This document shows, piece after piece, positions 10,677-18,364 of a stretch of DNA of 64,000 bases; within the stretch, counting starts at the first letter, position 1, and every line of letters begins with the position of its first letter. The notes below the pieces were generated by a model. That model saw only the letters and a list, made by a program, of their open reading frames with translations. It did not search any database and was not told the DNA's origin. Where the stretch lies: the NCBI RefSeq assembly GCF_000698125.1, contig NZ_BAXA01000002.1:248001-312000 (forward strand), in the 5' to 3' direction. The position numbers and the translations under genes were made by a program. The stretch is from Geomicrobium sp. JCM 19038. GTDB lineage: Bacteria > Bacillota > Bacilli > Bacillales > Marinococcaceae.

Positions 10677-11258
10677 ATGAAGAGGTTACTTGGATTTGCA
10701 CTTGCTGTTACGCTTTGTATATGTATACACATTGAGGCAAAGGCTTCTTACTATCCTGACGTTCCTCTAGAACACGATTATGCGGAGGCGATCAATCTTT
10801 TATCCGAACGCGGTGTAGTAGGTGGCTATCATGATGGAACGTTTCGTCCAGATGAAGCTGTCACTCGTGGACAAGCGGCTGTGTTTCTTGCTAATGCTTT
10901 AGAGCTTAATCTTTATCATTTAGAGATCAACCCTTTTGTAGACCTCCCTGATGATCATCCATTTGCGCCCCATGCAACAGCGTTATACACGAACGGAATT
11001 ATGGTTGGTCATCATTCTCGAACAACATTGCGACCTGCAGAGCAATTAACAAACGCTCAACTCGCTTCACTGCTCGTACGATCATTTCGTTTAGATGAGG
11101 AAGAGAATGCATTAGAAAATGTCCGAAATGCAACCCACCTTGATAATATAAGAACGTTAAGCGATCATTCATTTGAAATTTCAATTCCTTCAAACCAAGT
11201 GACAAGAGCCGAACTTGCTGGGGCAATTGTCTATTTTATGGATGATGAGCGAGAGTGA
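10677..11258 (+). CDS. Small SLH-only exported protein
   Basis: The 193-residue product has a signal peptide (about residues 1-23, ending AKAS) and is otherwise almost only three SLH domains, at about 26-77, 85-140 and 145-188. The first two carry the usual G-x-x-DGTF-P and RGQ/NAQLA patterns; the third is degenerate. ATG at 10677 is preferred over the TTG one codon upstream because GGGAGGT lies six bases before it. With no effector domain, it may occupy wall polysaccharide sites or cap the lattice. That is inference. It is the third SLH gene in a row. Confidence 0.85.
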   Translation: MKRLLGFALAVTLCICIHIEAKASYYPDVPLEHDYAEAINLLSERGVVGGYHDGTFRPDEAVTRGQAAVFLANALELNLYHLEINPFVDLPDDHPFAPHATALYTNGIMVGHHSRTTLRPAEQLTNAQLASLLVRSFRLDEEENALENVRNATHLDNIRTLSDHSFEISIPSNQVTRAELAGAIVYFMDDERE

Positions 11259-11311
11259 ACGTTTTGTGCTAAACTAGCATGCAGAACATTGAATGATGGA
11301 GGAAGAGAAAA

Positions 11312-11629
11312 GTGAGTCGAGCAACAGAGAATACACAATTCACATGTGAGCATTGTGGAATGGTAGTCGAACCTTTGGAAAACGGAAGTTACCGTAATCA
11401 TTGTCCGAGCTGTTTATACTCCAAGCATGTGGACGTCATTCCGGGAGATCGCGCATCTACATGTCGCAGTCTAATGGAGCCTATAGACCTAAAATCTCAT
11501 TCGAAAAAAGGCTTTCAATTGTTGCATCGATGCCTTGCATGTGGTCATGAACAATACAACAAAATTGCCGAGAATACAGCACAAAGCGACGATATCATTG
11601 CTTTTATGCGAACGCGAAGTCGTGACTAA
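11312..11629 (+). CDS. RNHCP domain protein
   Basis: A 105-residue cytoplasmic protein. It has zinc-ribbon-like Cys pairs: CEHC near residue 13, CPSC near 35 preceded by the RNHCP-type signature (YRNHCPSC), and CLAC near 75. These match the small RNHCP family of unknown function. The GTG start follows GGAGGAAG. It lies between the SLH protein and a terminator and has no clear partner. Confidence 0.8.
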   Translation: MSRATENTQFTCEHCGMVVEPLENGSYRNHCPSCLYSKHVDVIPGDRASTCRSLMEPIDLKSHSKKGFQLLHRCLACGHEQYNKIAENTAQSDDIIAFMRTRSRD

Positions 11630-11632
11630 AGA

Positions 11633-11665
11633 CCCCTTTTCAATTTATGAAAAGGGTTATTTTTT
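11633..11665 (+). terminator. Rho-independent terminator
   Basis: A CCCTTTTC/GAAAAGGG stem with a run of eight T follows the RNHCP gene. Confidence 0.9.
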
Positions 11666-11743
11666 TTGTGGGCGAATTTCTCGTATACGTCGAGACTGTT
11701 TTGCGCAAATCAGTTTATTCAAAATGTAGGGGAGTGCAGAATT

Positions 11744-13135
11744 TTGAAGAGACTGATCGGTATTAGCATGGTAAGCGTTTTATTATTTGGTGTTCACTAT
11801 TCTTCCTTGTTTGCAACAGACACATTTATAAGATCCGATGATGAAGTATCAACTTTGGACGTAAAGATGATTGAACATCAACAGCATTCTACTCGAACAA
11901 TTCAGCACCCGGGACAGCTGGAATTAGAGAAGAATCTTGAAGCCGATCAGTCGTTTGATTGGCGTACGGATCACGAAGTCACTGCTGGACAATTGCTAAC
12001 CGTCCATTTTGTTTTTGAGTCAAATGATCAAGCAAGTGGTACATTGACGTATAACGCTGATCAATTGAAATTGCAAGATGTGGATTTAAGTCGTCATGGA
12101 GATGTTGAGCAAAAAAAAGGATTGCTTTCTATAGAGGTATCGGATGAAGGAGTTCATAGCGGGGTTGCTACTTTTCTTGTAAAAGAAGATGTGATTGGTA
12201 CGATTGACATTTCGATGGAAGAACTTGTGATTGATCACAAGTCTCATGAAAGTGACGTGCTCAAAGTAAACGTCGTTCCAGGATTACATCTTGAGGTTGA
12301 GGGACGTTCTGTAGGGCACGAAACGGAGATTGTTGTTACAGATGAGAACGGGAACGGCGTAAAAGGTGCTTCGTTACACGTAGAGACTGAAATCCCACGC
12401 GTACAGACGAAGGAGGCAACGTCGCTTTACCATGACCTTCACGAACAACAAGAGAGCCATTGGTTCCCCGTTGGACCAAACACACAGTATTATGCCTATG
12501 AAGAAACGGTGACGGGTGATGGTGAATTTATTGAGATATCCGGGAATGAACAAGCGAAGACCTATCTCAAAAAATCTGATGCAGAACCTGTTGATTGGAG
12601 TGAGATTCCAGTCACAGATGAAAAAGGGTATCTAGTTACTCGCATGTTAACAGCAATTGAAGGTGACGTGAGTATCCAAGCTGTTGCCCCTGATGGGCGT
12701 AAAAGCGAGGTGTGGGAGGGCGAGATTGTCAAAGCAATAGGTGATGATCAACCTGAAAATATAACGTTCGATTGGTACAATGAACACCCAAACAGTCAGT
12801 TCATTCATTTTGAAGCGCATCCTGGAACAGAGTCAGGCTTTATAGAAGTTGTTGAAAAGCGTGATCCAGAGAAATTCTATAGCGCTGCGACGAAGCGCTA
12901 TGATGCGTCAACAAAATTAGTCTATGATGAACATGGAGAGAAGCGGCTGTACACGTCTTTGGCAACAGAACTTGAGCCTGGGACGACCTATGCCTATCGT
13001 GTAAACGTTGATGGAACTTGGAGTGAAGCATTATCATTTGTAGCGACCAATCGTTCTCGTGAAACGAAAGAAGAGCAATTGAGTACAGTGAAAAAGCCCA
13101 ATTCGTTTCTTCCATATTACTTTAAAGAAAGTTAA
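11744..13135 (+). CDS. Secreted protein with a C-terminal purple-acid-phosphatase-type FN3 domain but no phosphoesterase domain
   Basis: I place the start at TTG 11744, nine bases after GGGGAG. This gives a clean signal peptide (MKRLIG start, cleavage near SLFAT) and a 463-residue protein; the frame is open further upstream, but only through the preceding terminator. Residues about 55-185 form a cohesin-like or Ig-like beta domain, then a carboxypeptidase-regulatory-like stretch. Residues about 335-440 (PENITFDWY ... GTTYAYRV) resemble the FN3 domain at the N-terminus of purple acid phosphatases. In those enzymes a metallophosphoesterase domain follows; here the protein ends after about 25 more residues. 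It may be a non-enzymatic surface protein or a truncated enzyme. Confidence 0.6.
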   Translation: MKRLIGISMVSVLLFGVHYSSLFATDTFIRSDDEVSTLDVKMIEHQQHSTRTIQHPGQLELEKNLEADQSFDWRTDHEVTAGQLLTVHFVFESNDQASGTLTYNADQLKLQDVDLSRHGDVEQKKGLLSIEVSDEGVHSGVATFLVKEDVIGTIDISMEELVIDHKSHESDVLKVNVVPGLHLEVEGRSVGHETEIVVTDENGNGVKGASLHVETEIPRVQTKEATSLYHDLHEQQESHWFPVGPNTQYYAYEETVTGDGEFIEISGNEQAKTYLKKSDAEPVDWSEIPVTDEKGYLVTRMLTAIEGDVSIQAVAPDGRKSEVWEGEIVKAIGDDQPENITFDWYNEHPNSQFIHFEAHPGTESGFIEVVEKRDPEKFYSAATKRYDASTKLVYDEHGEKRLYTSLATELEPGTTYAYRVNVDGTWSEALSFVATNRSRETKEEQLSTVKKPNSFLPYYFKES

Positions 13136-13217
13136 TTGATTGTATAGAGATCACTCACATCTCTGTGACGTGCGCATAGGCTGTAGTACGGATTTAAAGA
13201 AAGGGAGTGAGAGATCC

Positions 13218-13535
13218 GTGCAACACGAAACGTTATATCCTTATGCGGACATAACCATTGATGCTAACCAGCAATCGCGTAATCATGGCGGACACGGACA
13301 CGGACACGGACACGGACATGGACACGGACACGGACATGGACATGGACACGGACACGGACATGGACACGGGCATGGACATGGACCACCAAGGCCGCCGTGG
13401 CCTGGATTTGGTGGAGGCTTTATTCCAGGGTTAGTAATTGGAGGCTTAGCAGGTGGCGGATTTGGTCCAGGATATTATCCATACCCACCGCCTCCACCAC
13501 CCCCACCTCCTTATCCGTACCCGCCCTATTATTAA
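13218..13535 (+). CDS. His-Gly repeat protein with Gly-rich and Pro/Tyr-rich tail
   Basis: GTG 13218 is chosen because AAGGGAG lies ten bases upstream; the frame also extends upstream without a ribosome binding site. The 105-residue product has a short N-terminal part (about 25 residues), 15 uninterrupted HG dipeptides, a glycine-rich hydrophobic stretch (about 67-88) and a tail of prolines and tyrosines. Polyhistidine tracts of this type bind Ni, Zn or Cu. The Gly and Pro/Tyr tail recalls spore-coat or surface proteins of Bacillaceae. No signal peptide is visible. Function unknown; metal buffering or a coat role is inference. Confidence 0.6.
   Translation: MQHETLYPYADITIDANQQSRNHGGHGHGHGHGHGHGHGHGHGHGHGHGHGHGHGPPRPPWPGFGGGFIPGLVIGGLAGGGFGPGYYPYPPPPPPPPPYPYPPYY
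13290..13379 (+). repeat. Tandem hexamer repeat (GGACAY), 15 copies, in frame
   Basis: Fifteen perfect or near-perfect 6-bp units encode the Gly-His run of the gene at 13218. One unit has GGGCAT. Because the unit is 6 bp, slippage would change the length without breaking the frame. Confidence 0.95.
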
Positions 13536-13545
13536 TGGTGAACGT

Positions 13546-13576
13546 AAACGCGTGCGAAAATTGCACGCGTTTTGTT
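13546..13576 (+). terminator. Rho-independent terminator
   Basis: An AAACGCGTGC/GCACGCGTTT stem with loop GAAAATT is followed by a T-rich run. Confidence 0.88.
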
Positions 13577-13671
13577 TGTCACAAATTCGACAAAAATGGT
13601 CAAAATCCTTGCCAATTGTCGAATCAAAATCCCTTTCCTTAGATGTTATTTTTTGTATTTAACAAAAAAGT

Positions 13672-13701
13672 TTGAAAATAAGTGGCGTTGAATGCTATGA
13701 T
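13672..13701 (+). promoter_or_regulatory. Sigma-A promoter of the DprA-like gene
   Basis: TTGAAA, an 18-bp spacer and TATGAT, with TGC directly before the -10 hexamer (extended -10). It lies about 115 bases before the start codon. Confidence 0.55.
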
Positions 13702-13817
13702 GAAGGCAATAGTTAAGAAGTAGAGGTATATACAAAAAACAACCTTATGACTCATCTTAACTAGAGCATCGACCTATATAAAGAGAAAAATAACATGTAA
13801 AAAGAAGGGTGAATACA

Positions 13818-14996
13818 GTGCAAATGAAGGAGATGGATTCCAGGTTTTTACGACCGATCATTGAGCAGGAGATCTTGTTTGCAAGCGAAGCGGCCGCTTA
13901 TTTAGGGATAACACCGCAACGCTTAAATCAGCTTGTACATACTGGCAAGGTGAAGCCAGTTCGGACAAGCCCAAGTGGAAATTTATATTTGAGAAGTGAT
14001 ATGGAAGAACGTAGAAAACGTATGCACGGAAACCAAATTGCATATATATCAGCACTTTTCGAGAAGAATGAAGCAACAACAGTCTATGAAGCAATGAATT
14101 ACTTTACAATTCAATCGATTTTCAACGGTTCAGATAAAAAGGCAACAGCTGAGTTCGAACGATTAGCTGAGAAATTTCAATTAACTGAAGAATTGACAAA
14201 TAACTTACGCTCAATCGCTGATGACTTAGGTGTCGAGCTGGAAGTGATGGAAAAAGCGTACACTGCAGTCGTCGGTGGATTCCAACAACTCGGAGCGGAT
14301 GATTACATCGTAAAAAAAGGTCAGAATCATTATCCAAAAAAACTGTCTGAAATTTCCGATGCTCCTTTATTCCTATTTATGCGTGGAAACCCTGAATTGT
14401 TAACGAAGCGACTGGTAACAGTTGTAGGAGGAAGAAAAACGACAGAAAATGGGGAAGTTATGGCTTACGAATTGTCGAAAGAGCTCGGACAAGAAGGCTA
14501 TGTGATCGTTTCTGGATTATCGAAAGGCATTGACTCAGTCGTTCAGCAAGCGACCGTTAATCATCAATTGCCAACGGTTGCTGTTCTAGGAACACCGATC
14601 ACTCATTTTCACCCACGTGAGCATCAAGTGCTCCAAGGGCAATTAGAAGATCACGGCCTTGTCATTTCTCAGTTTCCACCGTCTGTAAAGGTGCAGCGTT
14701 GGCATTTTCCAATGCGCTACGCACTGATGAGTGGGATTTCTGAAGCGACGGTCATGATTGAGTCGACCGATAAGAGTGAAGTGCTTGAGCAAGCAGATTA
14801 TGCTTGTAAATATAGACGCCCACTACTGTTACCCCAAGTGGCATTAGATGACCGCAAGTTACAATGGCCAAACCGGTATATCGATTATGGAAAAATGTAC
14901 GCATATCGTAAACCTACCGACGTCTTGAAGCGTATGGAAATGTTAACAACTGAAGATGGAACGAGTACGCGTTACGCTCAACAAACAATCGGATAG
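13818..14996 (+). CDS. DprA/Smf-like Rossmann protein with N-terminal MerR/excisionase-type HTH
   Basis: GTG 13818 is preferred because GAAGGG lies eight bases upstream; an earlier GTG at 13809 overlaps that site. Of 392 residues, about 20-62 form an excisionase-like HTH (FASEAAAYLGITPQRLNQL). A helical region follows. Residues about 165-345 match the DprA fold, with VVGGRKTTENG near 201, VSGLSKGIDSV near 231, VAVLGTP near 255 and ISQFPPS near 283. DprA normally loads RecA on incoming single-stranded DNA during transformation. Here the usual R-N-R-I-I-S-G segment reads RYALMSG, and the HTH is at the N-terminus rather than the C-terminus. It is not next to topA. It is therefore likely a diverged paralogue; a role in DNA uptake or defence is inference. 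Confidence 0.75.
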   Translation: MQMKEMDSRFLRPIIEQEILFASEAAAYLGITPQRLNQLVHTGKVKPVRTSPSGNLYLRSDMEERRKRMHGNQIAYISALFEKNEATTVYEAMNYFTIQSIFNGSDKKATAEFERLAEKFQLTEELTNNLRSIADDLGVELEVMEKAYTAVVGGFQQLGADDYIVKKGQNHYPKKLSEISDAPLFLFMRGNPELLTKRLVTVVGGRKTTENGEVMAYELSKELGQEGYVIVSGLSKGIDSVVQQATVNHQLPTVAVLGTPITHFHPREHQVLQGQLEDHGLVISQFPPSVKVQRWHFPMRYALMSGISEATVMIESTDKSEVLEQADYACKYRRPLLLPQVALDDRKLQWPNRYIDYGKMYAYRKPTDVLKRMEMLTTEDGTSTRYAQQTIG

Positions 14997-15007
14997 AAGG
15001 GATCATG

Positions 15008-15709
15008 ATGACGAGAAAACCGATGATTGGCATCACTTCACATATGGATGAAAACGGAACGCATCATATGAGTCAGGATAATTTACGAAGAATTGCAAAT
15101 GAAAATGGAATTCCAATCATTCTTCCGAATGTTCCAGATGAAGCGTCGATCCCACGCATTATTTCATCGATTGATGGCCTTGTTGTTACAGGCGGTGGAG
15201 ACATCGACCCAACTTTGTTTGGTGAAGAACCTCATCTTAAATTAGGAAGTATTCACCCTGATCGTGATGCTTTTGAAATGATGCTCATTCAAGCCGCTTT
15301 AGAAGCTAATCTTCCAATTCTTGCGATTTGTCGAGGGTGTCAAATCTTAAATATTGCTGCCGGCGGGGATATGTATCAAGACATTTACAGTCAATACGAT
15401 GTAGACTTGTTACAACATCAACAACGAGCACCAAGGCAACATGTGTCTCATTTTATTGACGTTGATGAAGGTACGATGCTACAGCGGATTTCTAAGTCTA
15501 GTCGCTATAAAGTTAATAGTTATCATCATCAAGCGGTACGCCGACTTGCTCAAGGGTTTCGGCGATCTGCAGTTTCATCGGATACCGTCATTGAAGCTTT
15601 TGAAAGTGAACGCCACTCTTTTGTTATTGGAGTGCAGTGGCATCCGGAGAATTTATTTGACGATGAGTATGCCAACCGTCTATTTAAAGCGTTTATCGCA
15701 AGTACGTAA
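15008..15709 (+). CDS. Gamma-glutamyl-gamma-aminobutyrate hydrolase family protein (peptidase C26)
   Basis: This 233-residue class I glutamine-amidotransferase-like hydrolase has the nucleophile Cys in the ICRGCQ elbow (near residue 116), and the catalytic His and Glu in QWHPE near residue 212. The TGGGDIDP motif near 59 is typical of the PuuD family. Such enzymes cleave gamma-glutamyl amides, such as gamma-glutamyl-GABA in putrescine breakdown. ATG 15008 is preferred to ATG 15005 because it lies six bases after AAGGG. No polyamine genes are next to it, so the true substrate is open. A strong terminator follows. Confidence 0.85.
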   Translation: MTRKPMIGITSHMDENGTHHMSQDNLRRIANENGIPIILPNVPDEASIPRIISSIDGLVVTGGGDIDPTLFGEEPHLKLGSIHPDRDAFEMMLIQAALEANLPILAICRGCQILNIAAGGDMYQDIYSQYDVDLLQHQQRAPRQHVSHFIDVDEGTMLQRISKSSRYKVNSYHHQAVRRLAQGFRRSAVSSDTVIEAFESERHSFVIGVQWHPENLFDDEYANRLFKAFIAST

Positions 15710-15716
15710 CAATCGG

Positions 15717-15764
15717 AACAAACCGTCTTGCCAATTTAATTGGAGGCGGTTTGTTTCTCTTTTT
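15717..15764 (+). terminator. Rho-independent terminator
   Basis: A long stem, AACAAACCGTCTTGCCAAT against ATTGGAGGCGGTTTGTT (with small mismatches), is followed by CTCTTTTT. Confidence 0.85.
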
Positions 15765-15857
15765 ATGGAATCGGGAATAAATAAAAAGATAATCCATGAA
15801 TTGTATAGATGATAGATGGTTAAAGAAGACGTTAATGAAAGAGAAAGGAAAAGAGCA

Positions 15858-16292
15858 ATGAAGATCATCATTGATGCTGATGCTTGTCCCGTGCAAGATG
15901 TCGTTATTGAAGAATCAGCGAAGCGAGGAAAAGACGTGATCCTCGTGAAAAGCTACGCCCACTACTCAAATGTCGAGCAAGAGGCCGAAGTCATTTATGT
16001 TGATCCAGGTAATGATTCGGCTGATTATAAGATCGTACAGCTAGCAGTGCCTGGTGACATTATTATTACGCAAGATTATGGTCTTGCGGCTTTAGCGCTT
16101 GAGAAGAATTGTAAGGTGTTGCACCATACGGGTTTTTTCTATTCTAAAGATCGAATTGATGCGATGTTATTTGAACGCCATCAATCAGCGAAACGAAGAA
16201 GGAGCAAGCAAAGAGTTCGTGGACCTAAGCCATTTACTAATGAACAGAAAGAACATTTTAAAGAGCAATTTATAAAGGAGCTGGAAGCGTGA
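15858..16292 (+). CDS. YaiI/YqxD family protein (UPF0178)
   Basis: A 144-residue cytoplasmic protein that begins with the family signature MKIIIDADACPV and carries ITQDYGLA near residue 75. The family belongs to the PIN-like superfamily, and the conserved acidic residues suggest a nuclease-like fold. No function is established that I can name. ATG 15858 follows AAAGGA. The frame is open upstream, but the N-terminal signature fixes the start. It overlaps the next gene by 4 bases (GTGA), which suggests translational coupling. Confidence 0.9.
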   Translation: MKIIIDADACPVQDVVIEESAKRGKDVILVKSYAHYSNVEQEAEVIYVDPGNDSADYKIVQLAVPGDIIITQDYGLAALALEKNCKVLHHTGFFYSKDRIDAMLFERHQSAKRRRSKQRVRGPKPFTNEQKEHFKEQFIKELEA

Positions 16293-17494
16293 TCAATGAC
16301 TCGATAGCCATACAAGCACTGAAGGAAGTTTTAGAAATGGATACTTCAAATCCACCTGGTAATGAAGAACTTGTAGCAAACAAGCTTCAGTTCATTTTTA
16401 CAGAGTATGGCATTGAAACGACAGCAATTGCTCATAGTGCAGGACGTACGAACCTCATCGCAACGCTGCCTGGAGATGGTTCAACCGATGAAGTGATTGG
16501 ATTATCAGGACATATGGATGTGGTACCATCTGGAGAAGTACCGTGGGATTCTCTTCCTTTTGACCCAGTAGAAGTTGATGGGAGGATTTATGCTAGAGGT
16601 GCATGTGATATGAAGAGTGGCTTAATGGCTGCTGTAGCCGTTCTATGTCGAATTAAACATGAAGGAATAAAGCTTCCATTTGATCTTAAGCTCTTTGCCT
16701 CAATTGGAGAAGAACGGGGGGCGGTAGGTGCTAAGCAATTAACCGAAGAAGGTTACACGGATTGCTTGAGTGCAATGATCATTACAGAACCTACAAACGG
16801 TAGGGTCATTACGTCTCACAAAGGTGCATTATGGCTAAGAATTACGACACATGGAAAGACTGCACACGGCTCCAAGCCTGAGCGTGGAGTCAATGCGTTG
16901 ATTCATTTAATTTCCATTGTGAATGAGCTACAACATGCCCTTCATTTTGATGAGAATGATGAAAAGTTAGGGCAACCATCATTTAGCTTTAATGTGATGA
17001 ACGGCGGTAAGACTACGAACATGGTTCCTGACCAAAGTAGCGTTGAGATTGACATTCGTACATTGCCAGGTCAAAGTCACGCATCAATCGTCCAAGACAT
17101 TAAGGATCATATTCAACATGTAAGAGCCCAGCACCCTGAATTGCAAGCGAGTGTAGAAGTCATTAATGACCTGCCCCCATTAGAAACAGACGATCATCAC
17201 CAGTTCGTAGAATTCGCTTGTGAACATCTTTATAGTCGTACGTTCGGGATGTCAGGCTATACGGACGGTTCAAGGTATCAAATGGGAACGAGTGATTTCC
17301 CGATTATCGTGTGGAGTGGAATTGAAGGAGTCACGGCTCATCAACCAAATGAAGTCGTGTATATTGACCACTACACAAAAACAATTGAACAATTGCAATC
17401 GCTTCTAATGGCGTATAAGCTCAGAAGATTCATCAACTGTAAGAAAGAAAGCGTAATTCGGGATCGAGGCGAATTGCGTTTTTTATTTTGTTAA
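16289..17494 (+). CDS. M20 family metallopeptidase (ArgE/DapE/ACY1-type deacylase)
   Basis: The 401-residue protein has the M20 zinc-site motifs GHMDVVP (near residue 72), ACDMKSG (near 107) and catalytic Glu in GEERGAVGA (near 140), plus the dimerisation-domain motif HGKTAHGSKPERG. Relatives remove acyl groups from N-acyl amino acids or N-succinyl-diaminopimelate; the substrate cannot be told. It overlaps the YaiI-like gene by 4 bases, so the two form an operon. The last 25 or so residues are read through a hairpin that looks like the gene's own terminator (17452-17489). The true stop may therefore lie near 17413 and be hidden by a lost base. This is inference. Confidence 0.85.
   Translation: MINDSIAIQALKEVLEMDTSNPPGNEELVANKLQFIFTEYGIETTAIAHSAGRTNLIATLPGDGSTDEVIGLSGHMDVVPSGEVPWDSLPFDPVEVDGRIYARGACDMKSGLMAAVAVLCRIKHEGIKLPFDLKLFASIGEERGAVGAKQLTEEGYTDCLSAMIITEPTNGRVITSHKGALWLRITTHGKTAHGSKPERGVNALIHLISIVNELQHALHFDENDEKLGQPSFSFNVMNGGKTTNMVPDQSSVEIDIRTLPGQSHASIVQDIKDHIQHVRAQHPELQASVEVINDLPPLETDDHHQFVEFACEHLYSRTFGMSGYTDGSRYQMGTSDFPIIVWSGIEGVTAHQPNEVVYIDHYTKTIEQLQSLLMAYKLRRFINCKKESVIRDRGELRFLFC
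17452..17489 (+). terminator. Rho-independent terminator overlapping the M20 gene end
   Basis: A CGTAATTCG/CGAATTGCG stem with one G-T pair is followed by TTTTTTATTTT. It lies inside the annotated 3' end of the M20 frame. Confidence 0.75.
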
Positions 17495-17557
17495 AACGAT
17501 CGGACAGAGTTTGAAAAGGAGAAGGAATCCCGTCTAAATTGATCGAATTATTAAAAT

Positions 17558-17571
17558 AGAAAGCGTATTCA
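17558..17571 (+). promoter_or_regulatory. cre-like site before the SDR/oxidase operon
   Basis: AGAAAGCGTATTCA matches 12 of 14 positions of the CcpA consensus TGWAANCGNTNWCA. It lies 23 bases before the SDR start, downstream of a possible promoter (TTGAAA, 18 bp, TAAATT at 17511-17540). The position suits carbon catabolite repression. Confidence 0.4.
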
Positions 17572-17593
17572 TAAATGGAATGGAGGTTACGAG

Positions 17594-18349
17594 ATGAAAT
17601 TAGAGCATAAAGTTGCCGTCGTTACGGGTGCAGGATCAGGTATTGGACGTGCAACGGCAATTCGTTTTGCAGCAGAAGGGGCATCTGTCATCGTTGCAGA
17701 GCTGAATGAACGTAGCGGTAAAGAGACGGAAGAATTAATTACTGAATCAGGTGGAAAGGCAACGTTCGTTCAAACAGACGTCACGAGTTTTGATGCCGTT
17801 CAAAATGCGGTTGATGTTGCAGTAGAGCAGTATGGGAAATTGGACATTATGTTCAACAACGCTGGCACTGGGACAAAACCAACGAGTGTGTTGGATATGT
17901 CCATTGAAGACTATGATAAAACGATTGCAGTTAATCAATACGGTGTTTTCTTTGGAATTAAGGCAGCTGGAAATGCAATGAAAGAAGATGGAGGAGTCAT
18001 TATTAATACGGCATCAATCTATGCATTTATCGCTGATCGCAATCGCATCTCGTATCATGCGAGTAAAGGAGCGGTTGTTTCAATGACAAAGTCAGCTGCG
18101 TTTGACTTGGCGAAATACAACATTCGAGTGAACGCAATTGCTCCTGGGTTGATTGAAACAGGGATCGTTACGGATTGGAGAAATCAACCAGAGGTCTGGG
18201 AGCAAATTGAACGGGCGCAGATGCGTCGAAAAGCAGGTCAACCTGATGATGTTGCCAAACTTGTTACTTTTTTAGCAAGTGATGATGCATCATTTTTAAA
18301 TGCACATGTTCACTACGTAGATGACGGCGCAGCCGCATTTAAACGATAA
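17594..18349 (+). CDS. SDR family NAD(P)-dependent oxidoreductase
   Basis: This 251-residue classical short-chain dehydrogenase has the cofactor motif TGAGSGIG (residues 11-18), NNAG (near 88), catalytic Ser in NTASIYA (near 139) and YHASK (near 152). An Ala-Glu pair follows beta-strand 2; the acidic residue favours NAD(H). ATG 17594 follows GGAGG. It is the first gene of a tight three-gene run with a quinone-reductase-like protein and an FMN-dependent hydroxyacid oxidase. Substrate unknown; a hydroxy acid or alcohol catabolic step is inferred. Confidence 0.88.
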   Translation: MKLEHKVAVVTGAGSGIGRATAIRFAAEGASVIVAELNERSGKETEELITESGGKATFVQTDVTSFDAVQNAVDVAVEQYGKLDIMFNNAGTGTKPTSVLDMSIEDYDKTIAVNQYGVFFGIKAAGNAMKEDGGVIINTASIYAFIADRNRISYHASKGAVVSMTKSAAFDLAKYNIRVNAIAPGLIETGIVTDWRNQPEVWEQIERAQMRRKAGQPDDVAKLVTFLASDDASFLNAHVHYVDDGAAAFKR

Positions 18350-18364
18350 GGGAGGATCTTAACA

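Noticed and set aside
13284-13385. Tandem repeat as a possible CRISPR or regulatory array
   Set aside because: The unit is 6 bp with no spacers and lies in frame in a gene with a ribosome binding site.
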